Positions 10,444-21,632 of a stretch of DNA of 64,000 nt are shown here, piece after piece. The notes beneath the pieces are model-generated. The model saw only the letters and a program-made list of their open reading frames with translations, had not been told where the DNA came from and did not search any database. This DNA comes from Akanthomyces muscarius (taxonomy: Eukaryota > Ascomycota > Sordariomycetes > Hypocreales > Cordycipitaceae): positions 248,001-312,000 of the forward strand of contig NW_026611614.1 in NCBI RefSeq assembly GCF_028009165.1, written 5' to 3'. Both the position numbers and the translations under genes were made by a program. Each line of letters begins with the position of its first letter. Position 1 is the stretch's first letter.

Positions 10444-11684
10444 GGTAACTAACAGGAATCAGTTTCTGTGAGATTCTCGAGTAACGGCTCCGTACCTGGC
10501 AGTCTTAGGCTTGTTTCCCGCAATATACAACTGCAAGGGTGTTTCCTTTCCGTAATACCTAGGTCATGATGAGAGCCATGCGTAGCTTTGTGCTCGTTGC
10601 GTTATAAAAGGCTCTTCGGGCACGAACGGGGTGGTGGATACAGGCAGGGAGTCACATGCTTGACATAGAAGTGGACCCCTCCAAGGAATTTATAAACTCA
10701 GCTGCAAATCGGAGTAACAATTTTCCATCACGGAGAACAAATTTATCGTCGAAGCGCTGTGAGCAATTCCTTGTAGCGCGGATTGCCATGGCACTGATAC
10801 AGTAAAGAGAGACTTCCAACCCGCCAGGCGAATGCGCGCCATGCTGAACTTGTCACGTTGCTGTCAATGAGCCCACTTCGGGTAAATTACGGGCCGCTTT
10901 TTTTTTTAGTAGATCCACCATTGATCAACACCTACGGACTAGAATTGGAAGCAGCAAGCAGTGCTAGATCTACCGTTGGAGGCCATGACATAACAAGGAT
11001 CGGGACTCAGCCGGTGCAACTGATCCATATTAAAACCAACAATTTATCTGCGGCCACTTCCCGGGAGCTATTTCGACCAAGTTGGCGGACGATTGCCTAG
11101 CAGTCCCGGCCTTTAGCTTCACGACGGCGCAAACACCTAAAGCGTGTGTAGAAGAGACTTTTTTTTTTTAACAGGTAGATGAATTTTGTTAGCCACATTG
11201 TTGGCAGAACAGTGGGCTGTTTTGTTGAGATTCTTTGCTGCTTTGTATGCTCGAAATCTACCTGTCATGCGCCAAGTTTTTGCTTGATAGAAATATCAAC
11301 TTATCTTCCCAACATGCTTTCATTGAATGGATACATGGATCGGATAGGTGAGGAAACAACGGTTGTACCTAGATGTTTCATCGTTCCTAGTGACACTCTC
11401 GTATCCGACTATTCAGCCGGCCAGGTCGCCTCAGTTGGACATGGTCGAGAATAAGGTGCCATGCCCGAGGTCAATTCGCCCACGCCAGGGAAAGTTTCCG
11501 ATGGCCGCGGGACATGGTCTTGAAGTTGTGGCGGGACGTGGTGCCCCACCATGTGGAACAAGTTATTAATAAGTGGTCCATAAGGTTGGTGCTGCTGCGA
11601 CTGCGTCACTGGAGTGGCTGACAGGGAAAGTCGGCAAAGATCAAGACAAATGAGACGATACGTCGGAACTCGACTTTCATAATT
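10444..11684. other. No gene recognised
   Basis: Contains the possible upstream exon described for the small gene to its left and two poly-T runs (about 10899-10907 and 11159-11169). A minus frame at 11409-11609 (MTQSQQHQPYGPL..) is open but unrecognised. Otherwise empty. Confidence 0.35.
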
Positions 11685-12371
11685 CTATTGATTCTTCCTT
11701 TCTACCGTCGAGACCATTTTGCAGATCCTTTCTTGTTTTTTCAACCACAACAATGTATCAGCCAAAAGTAAAGCAGTGCCCGACGGCCAATTGATGGGTT
11801 CGCGGTCTTGGGTTCCCAAGATCACGGTAAGAGGCGCGGTAGTGTATGGTATTACGAGCGCTACTTCGGCAGATGAAGCTTCCCATTGTTTATCTTTAGG
11901 CAACGGTCGGATGTATTCATTAGTTGCCTGTTCGAGGTTGGGTATGAAGAGGCCCAGCGTGCTTGCCCAAGCGGCGATATATTTTGCCTGGGTCTGTTGC
12001 ATTAGCTGATGTGACGGCATCGATCCTTGCTCACTCACAGAAGATGTTTTAACTTCATTAGCAAACTTCCAACAATCTAAGCGTTTAAGGTCGCAGTTCG
12101 GTTTCCGGATTGTGACAATATCGGTGATAGCCTCTTGGTATTGCCGCCCCAGTTCATCTCGTTGCTCCCCGAAGAATGGTAGGAATTGATATTGTCGGCA
12201 CGGAAAGGGCATGGGCTTGGGCTCAATCATTCCCACGATGTCTGCGAATCTGCTGTGACGTCAGTGCTCTGAAATTTAGTTGATGCGTGGTGGTACGTAC
12301 AGAATAGCTGATTTCGCGCCGCCCAGCAGCAAATAAATGAGCATGGCAGGGCGCAGAAGCTCAGACTCCAT
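11685..12371 (-). CDS. Unrecognised protein, at least two exons
   Basis: Exon 12371-12301 (MESELLRPAMLIYLLLGGAK) joins exon 12249-11685 through a 51-base intron (donor GTACGT, acceptor CAGCAG), with the join reading SAILFADIVGMIEP; the frame is kept and gives 211 residues. The same frame continues open upstream of the chosen ATG (RLELVLEAIARFLPSRR) back to a CTTAG acceptor near 12453, so the true start probably lies in an earlier exon. Residues about 8-20 are hydrophobic. The rest is soluble-looking, with many Trp residues (NWPSGTALLLADTLLWLKKQ near the end). No known domain recognised. Good splice signals and a long clean frame argue for a real gene; function unknown. Confidence 0.55.
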
Positions 12372-12683
12372 CCGTCGGGAAGGGAGAAATCTTGCAATGG
12401 CTTCAAGAACCAACTCAAGGCGTGATCTTTCCTTCGTCAGCAGCAGGAGACGCTAAGCTAGAACATTGCTGGTTTGAGAGGAGTAGGCCGGACGCTGGTT
12501 ATGCTCAAGTAATAGCTGAACTCTATCCAACTGGTGTTTATCTGGTCGCGCGTGGGCTTTTCGCGCAGTGATCAACTAGAAAGATTGCCCCGTACCGGCG
12601 CCTGGAGCCATTACCTTGCAGGGTGATCATCAGAGTAGCAACACATGCGAATCTATAGGCTTGCGCATAACTATGTACTGGTC

Positions 12684-13415
12684 CTAGTTCTCCGACTCCG
12701 GATAGTCATAATCTCGACCAGTGACCCAAAATTCCTCATTTTCCCCGTTGTTAATGGGGAATCGAGACGAAAGTTCGCTAGGATCGCTATCTAGTACGCT
12801 CACACTTCGTTTTCTCTGAGAAAGTATCGCGACGTAACATTTAATAAAGCCAATCGTCTTTGCCTCCTGCATCACAAAATCAGCCAACTCCAAATGTTTC
12901 AGAGTAGGATGTCTAAGTGACGCTTTACTGTCCGCAAAGTCCTCAGGAGATATGATACGGAAATAAGGAAGTCGAGTAACCCGGTTGACGAACAACTTGC
13001 GGCGTTTAGTGTGCTGTTTGTAGTCTTTGTCACGAGCGGCTCGACCCGATCTCGCAAAGACATGAGACAGTCTTGCGAGAAGATAATCAGGAGTGTCTGC
13101 TCTCCCCCCCTCGAAGATGACGCAGTGATTGTTCAATTCGAAGCAGCGGTCTTTCAACTCCAGGCTGCAGTCGCCATGAGGTAGCAAAAATTCTCTGGGG
13201 CTGTCAAAGCACACTTTAGTAGGTTCGGAATATTTATTCCATCGAGGAAAAAAAGCTTGCACTAGAAGCAAGTCTGGCACAGACCCGGGAAATGTCAAAC
13301 GAGCGCTGACTTCTTTCCATTCAAAGCAGAATGATTGTTGGGAGCAAGCCTGCTTCTGGTTGGTAGCCACCTGCATGCGCCTCATGAGGTTCTCAGCAAG
13401 CTCTGAAGAGCGCAT
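12684..13415 (-). CDS. Unrecognised 243-residue protein
   Basis: An intronless frame of 243 residues beginning MRSSELAENLMRRMQ. It is rich in Cys, Phe and basic residues and includes a basic stretch DYKQHTKRRKLFVNRV and a predicted helical segment KHLELADFVMQEAKTIGF. The C-terminus is acidic (GRDYDYPESEN). I recognise no domain. A minus frame immediately upstream (13613-13419, MSGDSVVSPSNRCFPC) has a possible GTGAGC donor and could be a 5' exon, but no join I tried keeps both frames. The long clean frame is the main evidence. Confidence 0.45.
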   Translation of the reverse strand: MRSSELAENLMRRMQVATNQKQACSQQSFCFEWKEVSARLTFPGSVPDLLLVQAFFPRWNKYSEPTKVCFDSPREFLLPHGDCSLELKDRCFELNNHCVIFEGGRADTPDYLLARLSHVFARSGRAARDKDYKQHTKRRKLFVNRVTRLPYFRIISPEDFADSKASLRHPTLKHLELADFVMQEAKTIGFIKCYVAILSQRKRSVSVLDSDPSELSSRFPINNGENEEFWVTGRDYDYPESEN

Positions 13416-13903
13416 CCTTCATCCGTAAGAAGCCAAAAACAAAAGCAGGCCCAGTCGAGAACTATGGACCTTGCTGCGATGATACTGCGAGGCTTTGAAA
13501 ATATCATAATAGGAGTTTGGAGGCTCACCGTCAGTTGAAAGACCTGGCACGCAGTTGACTACCGAACATGGAAAACAACGATTGCTAGGGGAGACAACGC
13601 TGTCTCCTGACAAGGGCGGTTCTGCAGTTATTGTACCGACAAAAGTATCATATTCTTATCAGACATCTTTAAGCCTTTGAGACTGGTATTCTGTTAGGAA
13701 GTACCGGACTCGAGTCAGACACTCTGTAGAAGGAACTACGTACAAAGATACTTGTCGAGCTTACCCATATTACCCACACTAAGAAGGGGATACCATGGAC
13801 AGAGCGAAATCGATCTTCCAGAGCCGAACCTAGCTCTTCTTATACTACGGTAGTAATTTAGACATCAACGGTTACGGTCTCGAAGTTGCTGTGAGCGAAA
13901 TTA
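13416..13903. other. Intergenic, possible 5' exon
   Basis: Holds the short open frame mentioned with the gene to the left and the 3' flank of the ankyrin gene. No other signal seen. Confidence 0.3.
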
Positions 13904-15172
13904 TCATGACCCACCGTCCCTGATACATCTTTTCCACCATTCCCGCTGTTCTTGATATATCTCCATAGGAGTATTACCATCATTGTTTTTATGAAGCCTA
14001 TTACTACCACTTTCTAGTAGTAGTGAATAAATTTTCCTAGACCTATATGTCTTTTCTCGAGGATCATATAAGACTGCTCCTTGAGAGAAGTAACTAAAAC
14101 GAAATGGAGCTGCTGCCAGCTCCTGAGCGGCTAACCCAAGAGCAATGTTGCCCTGGCTGTCTTTCTTGTGAACATCTGAATTATGTTTGAGAAGGTACTT
14201 AGTGAGTTCTAGGTCTGTAGCCTCGGCCGCGCGATGTAGTGCGGTAGAGCCCCATATGTCTGCGTGATCGATATCGCCGCCATTCGTGTGCAGTAAGCGA
14301 ACCATGCCTATGTCGCCAAGGTATGCAGCTATCAGTAGTGGTGTACGAGAGTAAAAACCCTCAGTCAAATCTACTTTTGCGCTCTGTTTAAGCAGAAACT
14401 CAGCTAGCGCTCGATGGCCTTCAGTTACAGCGATACACAACGGAGTCCTGCTCTCTATGTTTTGATAATTAATATCGCTGCCCTTCTTAAGTAATAGGCG
14501 GCATATATCTATTTTGCCAGCTCCCGCAGCTATTCCCAGAGCAATATCGTCAGCAATCCCTACCTCCTTTGCGTGTATATTAGCACCAAGGTCTAGGAGG
14601 CACTCTACTATCTCTCTATTGCCTTTCTTAGAGGAAAGATGTAGTGGAGTGGTACCATAGGAGTCCCCACGATCAATATCGCTACCTTTACTGTATAGCA
14701 ACCGCATCATCGCCACCGATTCGAAGTCAGTAGCGAGCCAGAAAGCTGTAGCCTTTTCGTGGCCAACTGTCGCGTTAATACTTGCTTCTCGTTCTATAAG
14801 ATACTGGGCAGCGTCGATACTCCCCTTGATCGCAGCGATATGTAGAGGCATAAAATCCTTAGTCCAGAGCTCGGCAGCTCCTAGAAGCCCCTTTCGCTCA
14901 GAACCCTCTAGCTTGTACAGAGCATTAATATTTGCCCCAGCGGAGAGTGCCCTTGTAATGCCATTAATATCGTTAACTGCTGTATAATGGATTAAGGCCT
15001 TTATAGGATCTCGTCTGATAATAGAAAAGCCAAAGTGGCAGTAGATGTACTTGTTTATAGTAGCAAAAGCTTTCAAATCTCTGACTTTCTGTATGTTCCT
15101 GCAAATTGTATCAAGAAGCTCAACTGGCAGGCGGGTCAAGTACTCTTTTTGTCTAATATTTGTTAATGCCAT
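13904..15172 (-). CDS. F-box and ankyrin repeat protein
   Basis: An intronless frame of 422 residues from MALTNIRQKEYL; an in-frame codon 24 bases upstream is less likely because the F-box starts almost at once. Residues about 10-45 (LTRLPVELLDTICRNIQ..) form an F-box, which would bind Skp1 in an SCF ubiquitin ligase. About eight ankyrin repeats follow, with signatures such as MPLHIAAIKGSIDAAQYLI, TTPLHLSSKKGNREIVECLL, TPLCIAVTEGHRALAEFLL, TPLLIAAYLGDIGMVRLLH and TALHRAAEATDLELTKYLL. Ankyrin stacks normally bind the target protein. Inference: an SCF substrate adaptor. Codon use is clearly more AT-rich than in the genes at 31-36 kb, fitting a lineage-specific or transferred gene. Many fungi expand such families; the target is unknown. 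Confidence 0.88.
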   Translation of the reverse strand: MALTNIRQKEYLTRLPVELLDTICRNIQKVRDLKAFATINKYIYCHFGFSIIRRDPIKALIHYTAVNDINGITRALSAGANINALYKLEGSERKGLLGAAELWTKDFMPLHIAAIKGSIDAAQYLIEREASINATVGHEKATAFWLATDFESVAMMRLLYSKGSDIDRGDSYGTTPLHLSSKKGNREIVECLLDLGANIHAKEVGIADDIALGIAAGAGKIDICRLLLKKGSDINYQNIESRTPLCIAVTEGHRALAEFLLKQSAKVDLTEGFYSRTPLLIAAYLGDIGMVRLLHTNGGDIDHADIWGSTALHRAAEATDLELTKYLLKHNSDVHKKDSQGNIALGLAAQELAAAPFRFSYFSQGAVLYDPREKTYRSRKIYSLLLESGSNRLHKNNDGNTPMEIYQEQREWWKRCIRDGGS

Positions 15173-17345
15173 TTTTTTTATGAGCTTGTAGAGCAAGAAA
15201 AAAGTTTAATAGAAAACAAGTAGATATGTTTATAGGTTTTGATGCATACGTAGGACCCAGCACAAAAAGTGTATTATAATAGGATGACGGTAGACAAATA
15301 TAGCAGCAATTCGTAATCATTGGGGATGGGATGCTGTCCTACTCAGACATGGTTGCAAGTAACGCTTCAGGTCACCCGTGCTCCCCACGCTAGAGTCTGA
15401 GCACCAGTTTAACAGTTCACGCAGAGGATCCAGCAGGGCCAGGAGTGGAATAGTCATTCATGACTAACCAAGGGATGCTTCTTCTATTTTTAATAATAGA
15501 CAATCTTGTCCGCTCATTTCAGTCTGCCCTTTTTCAGGACCATTTTGTATCTAATCCGTTTCTGGGGTGGGTCAGGCCTCATTAGACCATGAATGTGCCT
15601 CCGTAATTATTAATAGAACATATGTTTTAAAGATTGCATCGTAATATTAGTATTGAAAGATTTTACATCACCTGTTTTAGCTTGTTCCTTGCAGCTGACC
15701 TTCGCACGTCTATAGTAGCTCTGTCCCTGCTACAGGAGAATCTCGGCCACGGTCTCATCGCCAAGACAATCATCAGTCATAAAAGAAATAAACATGGAGC
15801 ACCCGAACGAACTCACAGCGCTTCAGCACAGGCACAGTCCCGGACTTCACTCTTCGGGCGCGGAACGGCAGTGGCGCAGAATGCTTCTGCCTTGATGCCA
15901 ACGTCATTTTGGGACTGCCGATATTACTACCACTGTCATACCCTTTTAGCTACTATCGGGCAGGCTCACATTCGTCGTTAATACCCTCCTTATGCGTCGA
16001 CTTGGCTTGTCTCGGTGTCTTGGTTGTCGCATTCGTGTTTATCGACTTTTAGGCAGCAATTACAGCTTGTCCATCCCTGTTCATTGCTCATCCCGTAGCG
16101 TATGGTAAATCAGCAACACAGATTGAAGGTGGGCTGGCTCTCAATGCTCAAATACTTGTAGAGACAACTCGGACTTCCGTCGGAGTTTTCTCTTGCACAT
16201 TTGAATGCCTATCAGAATTTCATAGCTCAGGTGCAATCTGACCGAATATAAATTAATGCATATATTCAACGCCCTTAAATCTTAAATCTTCACCTCAAAA
16301 CGGCCCAGAAGCTTGCCATGGTCTATATCACAGTGATGTTAGTACAACTGCAAATGGGGTAAGTCAAATACACAAAGGCTGGATCAGAAACGTAAACAAA
16401 AGGCTGACCAGGTATGATCCGATGTTGTTGGAGATTGATCGACACATCGAGCCATGCTACTCGACTGCGGCCGGGTGCTGTTCCTGGATGCCCTCGAAGT
16501 TTTCCTCGTGTCTCCGGCGACGTACGCTACTCTACAGCAATCAGCCCCTGTAAGCAAAACCGGGGTGATTGGAAAGCCTGCTGTGCATATCTTTCGCAGC
16601 ATTTCATTGATATGTATAGCGACCCTGACCAGCGTAGTGGTGGCAGCCGGACTGTCTTGGCTCTCGTGATGCAAGAACTACCTGTGGTTGCATCACGCCA
16701 GTGTAAGTGACCGCTGGCATCCACCAACCGAGTTGTTTCTAATGCTGAGCAGACCGACAATAATTCATGCGGTGACTGGTCTAGTCTCTGCGATGCTGAG
16801 CATATACAGAATGCAGCACGGGATGTGGTTGGGGCGTCTAAGATCATCGTCAGGGTTGCGGGAGCCTGGCTTGTGATCATGATGCTATATTTTGTTCTTT
16901 ATTATATGCGCGTTTGTGGTGCCAACGCGGATGAAGAATAGTCCATAGGCTACCGTCTTTGTCACTATTTTCCTTATACGCGGCACTATTGTACTCCTAG
17001 TCAGCTGCAATATGGCAAGAACCATTACTACCGGATGTGTTCAGATGTTCGAAAATACGGAATACTCACTTGAATGATCAGGGCTTCATGGAGATCGACT
17101 GTCGAAAGTTACGAGCGTCGATTAGTTCTATATATATACAGTTATTAGAAGTACGGAATATAGTCAAAGATGAATGCTCAAGATTGTAAACTGCTGCGCA
17201 GTCATTTTTGAACTATATAAAATCATTGTTTGGCCGTATATAAAACTTACTGATGCTTCTATCGGGAAAAAAGTACCAATCAGTCCGGAGCTAAAAGGCC
17301 ACTTCCGGCACTCTTCGCTGGCTAACTGATCTCTTCTTAGACCTG
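15173..17345. other. No secure gene; possible membrane-protein relic at 16.45 kb
   Basis: AT-rich. A plus frame at 16454-16669 reads like part of a membrane protein (FRSISLICIATLTSVVVAAG) and after its stop the next frames stay loosely open to about 16876, but there is no start-to-stop gene I can support. The remainder shows no gene. Confidence 0.35.
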
Positions 17346-18001
17346 CTACTTTCTACAACGGAGCACTCCTCTAGAACTGAAGAATAGATGCATGGTAGCA
17401 ACTGCCACGCTCGCAAAGACAAGATAAAATACCGGGCCTTTCTTCACGTTGCCATCTCCCACTCCTCGCACCTTTTCCGCAGTCCAGTAAACAAGAATAA
17501 CTGTGAACGCCGATATCAGCGAGCAAACCCATGCCAAAATTCCAAACCAAAAGGCGATGAAGTGTAGACTGGCTCGTCGATACCGATGCGCCAAGACGAC
17601 GAACGCACACGCGAGGACAAAAAAGCCGAAGCAAAGCCAGAGTAGCGGCTGAATAAAATTGAAGCCGTAACATTTCTCATGACCAAAGTCAAAACATGTT
17701 CTCGTCGTACCCACTGTTACTGCCCGTGGTAAGAGCTGATCAACGAGGTGCTCCGCCGCCGACGCTGCACTGTTCACGAGATCTGGCACGGACGGCAACC
17801 CGCGGCGGCTGTGATTGTCCTTAAACTGCACACTACAGTCAGCATTAAACTCTAGAATGCGAGAAGTTGAACGCTTGCCGAAAGAGTAAGTATGCCTTTC
17901 ATTTTAATGCTGGCTGTCAAGCCAAAAGATGCGACCGCCAAAGAAAGGACCGTTGGCACGGCATACTGGCAGATTGTGACCCAACTTTCAGAATTCTCCA
18001 T
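17346..18001 (-). CDS. Four-helix membrane protein, Sur7/PalI-like topology
   Basis: Exons 18001-17873 and 17825-17346 join in frame over a 47-base intron (donor GTTCAA, CTGAC branch, GTGCAG acceptor), giving 202 residues. Helix 1 is at about residues 14-32 (VPTVLSLAVASFGLTASI). A loop of about 70 residues follows with one Cys pair (TCFDFGHEKC). Three closely spaced helices come next: FIQPLLWLCFGFFVLACAFVV, LHFIAFWFGILAWVCSLISA and VFYLVFASVAVATMHLFF. One helix, an external loop with a Cys motif, then three helices is the layout of fungal Sur7/PalI (claudin-like) proteins of the plasma membrane. That assignment rests on topology only; I do not see the family's GLW-type motif. The donor is unusual, so exon 1 is less certain than exon 2. 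Confidence 0.55.
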
Positions 18002-19927
18002 GCTTACCCTGTATTCAAGGTGGATGAGAGTTGCCTTATTCTTATAGTGAGGAGCATCGTACGAAAAATAGAATGTGGCCCATGGGTAGCCTCAAATAGG
18101 AATATGCCTGCCCAGTAAACCCCGAAATAGGCAGAGCAAACTGTATACACGTGCGACAGACTAGCTCGTGCCATAGATACGTCAGCTAAAGCTATTTTAG
18201 GGTACTATCACTGATGATAAAAGTTGATTCGTACAGAAATGACCTCGAAATGGTGTCCTCCGCCTTTTGATCATTGAGGCTCTTGGATGCTAAAAGGGTT
18301 CGGCAGAACTTGCGAAATACTGCACAAGACTCACCCCGCCTCCCTATACCGATACGTATAGCGGCTCTATCGAAACCAGTCAAGGATAACACAATCTTCT
18401 GCGAAGCGCGGGAGGGAAGCAGAAGTACAAACTCTGCGCAAGAGTCTGCTACCCTAAAACCACTAAAAGAACGAAATGACAGTCCACAACTTCCGAGACC
18501 CAGAAACGCTGTCAATCTGGGGACCTATGCGCTCAATCATCTAAAGCGGAAGGAAAGGTCACCAAAGCTACCATGCCAACGTTCACGATGAACGAGAAAC
18601 GATGAAACAATGTCAATAATCGCTGTCAAATATCGATAAGGCGGCGTCTGAAAGCACAGGTATAACGGAGATCAGCATAATGAGCCTTGAGCTGCTGCCA
18701 AAAGCAGAATTTCGTCAAATACCCCAAGCGATTACCTAGAATATATAGAGCTACGGCCAGGGACTCTCCAAAGTCCTCTACCAGACCGCCATTACAGACA
18801 GTAGCGAAAGCTAAGCTTTCTCTAATAGTTCATGGATCGAGATTATTCGGAAATTGGGCTTTGTCAGCGACCTTCGAGGAACTAATAATGAAATAGATGA
18901 AAGAAGAAATTACCATGTAACTCAGTCCCGCGTTTTGGGGGTTCAGTTTACCTTCGCTGGAGCGGGATGTCGATGTCCTTTTGAGCTAGAAGGCGGTGAC
19001 AAGCGTTTACTTACACACCTCAAGTTGGATATTCAAAAAAAGGATGGAGGACTCCGAGGAGAACAATCAATGAAATGGCGTATACCTGGCTTTTCAATTA
19101 TTTATCGAAGAGCTAAAAGACATCAGCATCAAAGGAAACAGCGCTGGTTCTTAAAGTCGTCCGCAAGCAAACAATGCATCCTTGATCATTTCTGTTGTTG
19201 GAGAAAACTAATAAAGCTCTTTCGTCGTTGACACAACTCATTCCAAGGAGATGATACACTATGATGAAGGGCATGAAAGTAACAATGAAACTCCACAGCA
19301 GGACGACTCTCGCGGCACCTTCTTGCAGCGCGATCACATCGACAAAGCCGCCAGCAGTAAGTGTACGAGCAAATGCTTTGCCTTATTCTGACCGGCCTGC
19401 CAAATCTACAGGCTGCCAAGACCCTTCTCTTTTCTTTGGCTGCCAGACGCTCAAGCAAGGAAATGTCTGTCTGTGAGCTTTTACGATGACATCGATAGGC
19501 ACATAAAGTGTCTCAGCGTCGATGAAGCCAGATGCAACATGGCCATGACCTAGATTTGATCCGGGCAGGCACCAGAAGCAACGAGATAACACGGACGACG
19601 GCCGCGACAAGGCCAGGGCTCATCCCACGAACCGGCTCGCTATCAACCCGTCTAGAAGGTCTCGGGAGTAGCGCAGCTCCTACCAGCCACTGAAAGCGCT
19701 GTGCGACATCCAAAATACCCTGCTCGCCGCCTGATTTCTCTGTCCGTGTGGCGCGCACTACCGCATCATGCCAGCCGGTGTTGATACTGCTTATAGCGGG
19801 ATGTGTGGCACCAGATGAATGAGCTTTGTCGCGCTCTTTTATACACTGTTACTAGTAGTGGTTTAGGGACAGGATCTTCTTTGCCTTACGAAGACTTTTG
19901 TTTTATAATGACTTTGGTTGTTCACTG
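18002..19927. other. No gene recognised
   Basis: Several frames of 70-125 codons occur on both strands (for example plus 18274-18591 and 18854-19231, basic and Cys-poor) but none has a recognisable domain or convincing splice partner. A 56-codon minus frame at about 18150-17980 (MARASLSHVYTVCSAYF) overlaps the start of the membrane-protein gene and is unexplained. Confidence 0.3.
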
Positions 19928-20620
19928 TCACAGTACCGCGCGTTCTTGCATGTGATCGTATCGCCATATCGTGCTCTTCGCTGTGGCATGGTGGAAGCGT
20001 TGCCGTTTATGCGCCTGCCAATCTGGTATCTTATCCCGGACACATCTGCCCCAGATAATTCGAAAGTTCGGTGACGTCCGCCCCCAGCACAGTGCCCAAC
20101 TAACCCTCTTGGTCCACCAGGTCGTGAAGTATGCCATGCCAGTCGGCCGCGTTGGCTGTACTACGACGGCGGTTTTCACCCGTTGTTTTGGCCCCATTAC
20201 GATCCGGCACCGTCGCAGCTCTGTTGTCGTTTTTTTAGAACGCCTTGGAGCCGTTGCTTCTTCGTCGACACTCGCCACTATTCCCTTGCCTGACACTGCA
20301 CGTGCCGGCTTGGCGAGATTTCGGCGGCAGGATGTCGGCTTCGCCGGTCCCAGCGCAGCATCTCGGACCTTCGTGCCCGCGAGCGAATGACCACCAGGCT
20401 GGTCTCGCTCGAGCACATCCCGATAGCCACGATACGCTCGCAACTCGTAACGCGGCCCACAAGTACGACGGACGCAGTTTGCGCATGAACCTTGAAACGA
20501 ATTCTGGATGGACACGCACCCGCAGAAGGGGTACACAACTTGCACACTGCTCGACGTGACGGCGGACATGAATGCTACCGACCAGCGGCTGCAGAGTCGA
20601 GGGCTCATCTTCCCGTACAT
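19928..20620 (-). pseudogene. Frameshifted DUF3716-like cysteine-rich relic
   Basis: On the minus strand one frame reads PFCGCVSIQNSFQGSCANC at about 20535-20480 and the frame beside it reads VEQCASC just upstream. Put side by side these form a CxxC ... PFxxCV ... F.GSCANC pattern like the Cys-rich core of fungal DUF3716 proteins. A frameshift near 20540 separates the halves. The rest of the 230-codon frame is Arg/Thr-rich with no known motif. I read it as a decayed member of that family; the remaining open length may be chance. The plus strand also has long frames here because the region is GC-rich. Confidence 0.35.
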
Positions 20621-20693
20621 CTGGACGGTGGTGGTCTTGCGGTGGTCTGCTGATACAAAAAGTCACCGATCGCCGGTTCGTACATATTCAGCC

Positions 20694-20755
20694 AGCCCAG
20701 TGGGGTACTGGCAGAGTTCAGCGGGTACCGGCAAAGCTCAGCGGAGTATTGCGAG
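20694..20755 (-). repeat. 20-bp tandem motif, copy set A
   Basis: About two and a half units of a 20-21 bp motif which on the minus strand reads CCGCTGAGCTTTGCCGGTAC. The same motif occurs three times at 57836-57900 on the opposite strand. Confidence 0.7.
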
Positions 20756-21632
20756 GCGAGGAGACAACAGAGAGAGTCATGATGACAATACAAAAAAAGC
20801 ACCGGAAAGAGAAAAAGCGGTGATTGTGATTGATACGTGGTGATATAAATCAAGAAGAGCTCTTCTCGGAATGAAACAACATGACCTTGCTTAATCACCC
20901 AATATGCCATTTCCTCTGGCAAGTTTGCTTCTTGTGAATGTTCTCATTTGGTGGAGTATTGCTAGTCGCAAAGTCGGTCCGGACAGCAAAACGATCGGGT
21001 CCGACTAGCGATACTCTTTGCTGCGTCGGTCGGGGCGGAGCGCCCGGCAAAGGGCCTCCCAAGTAGCCCATGGTTGAGTAGACTGAGGCGCAGGTACTGC
21101 CCCTGGTACAGCTCCAGAAGAAGCTATCCAGGCACTTTTGAGCGATCAGAAAAAGTCGATGCATACTCAGCGGGGCTTATAACTGCCACGCATAGCAGGT
21201 ATGCATCATGGATACGAGAAAGGATTACACAATCTTTGATACAAATGGAGAGTGTTACACCATGCGACAGAAGCCAGCCGTTTCCCGAGTTGTTGACTTG
21301 AGGGGTTGTTGACTTGAGGGTTGTAGGCAGGCAATTTGGGAGAGGCATCACTAGTCAGAAAGTTGTTGCTTCTCCACCCACACACATCATCATCAATGCA
21401 TCCAGCCATTTGATCCTCATCTACTCCCTCCCATGCGCGCCTACTTTTGCGGTGCTGATTATTATGCGCGTCCATTCTGCCCATGTTGAAAGCGGCGCAG
21501 CACGTGAATGGGGCACTCGAAACAAAGTAGCTCGGTCTGTTCGTCAAGCTCGTACAATAGTTTGTCTCTTCTCTCTTGTCATGGTAATTATACACTGGCC
21601 GGTAGTTTTTCTCTCATCATGGCACTTCCCGT
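20756..21632. other. No gene recognised
   Basis: 3' flank of the transcription-regulator gene. Contains a 13-bp direct repeat at about 21291-21320 (GTTGTTGACTTGA twice). No coding frame with protein character. Confidence 0.35.

Noticed and set aside
19971..20390. 139-codon plus-strand frame
   Set aside because: Overlaps the Cys-rich relic on the other strand and shows no motifs; GC-rich sequence keeps many frames open.
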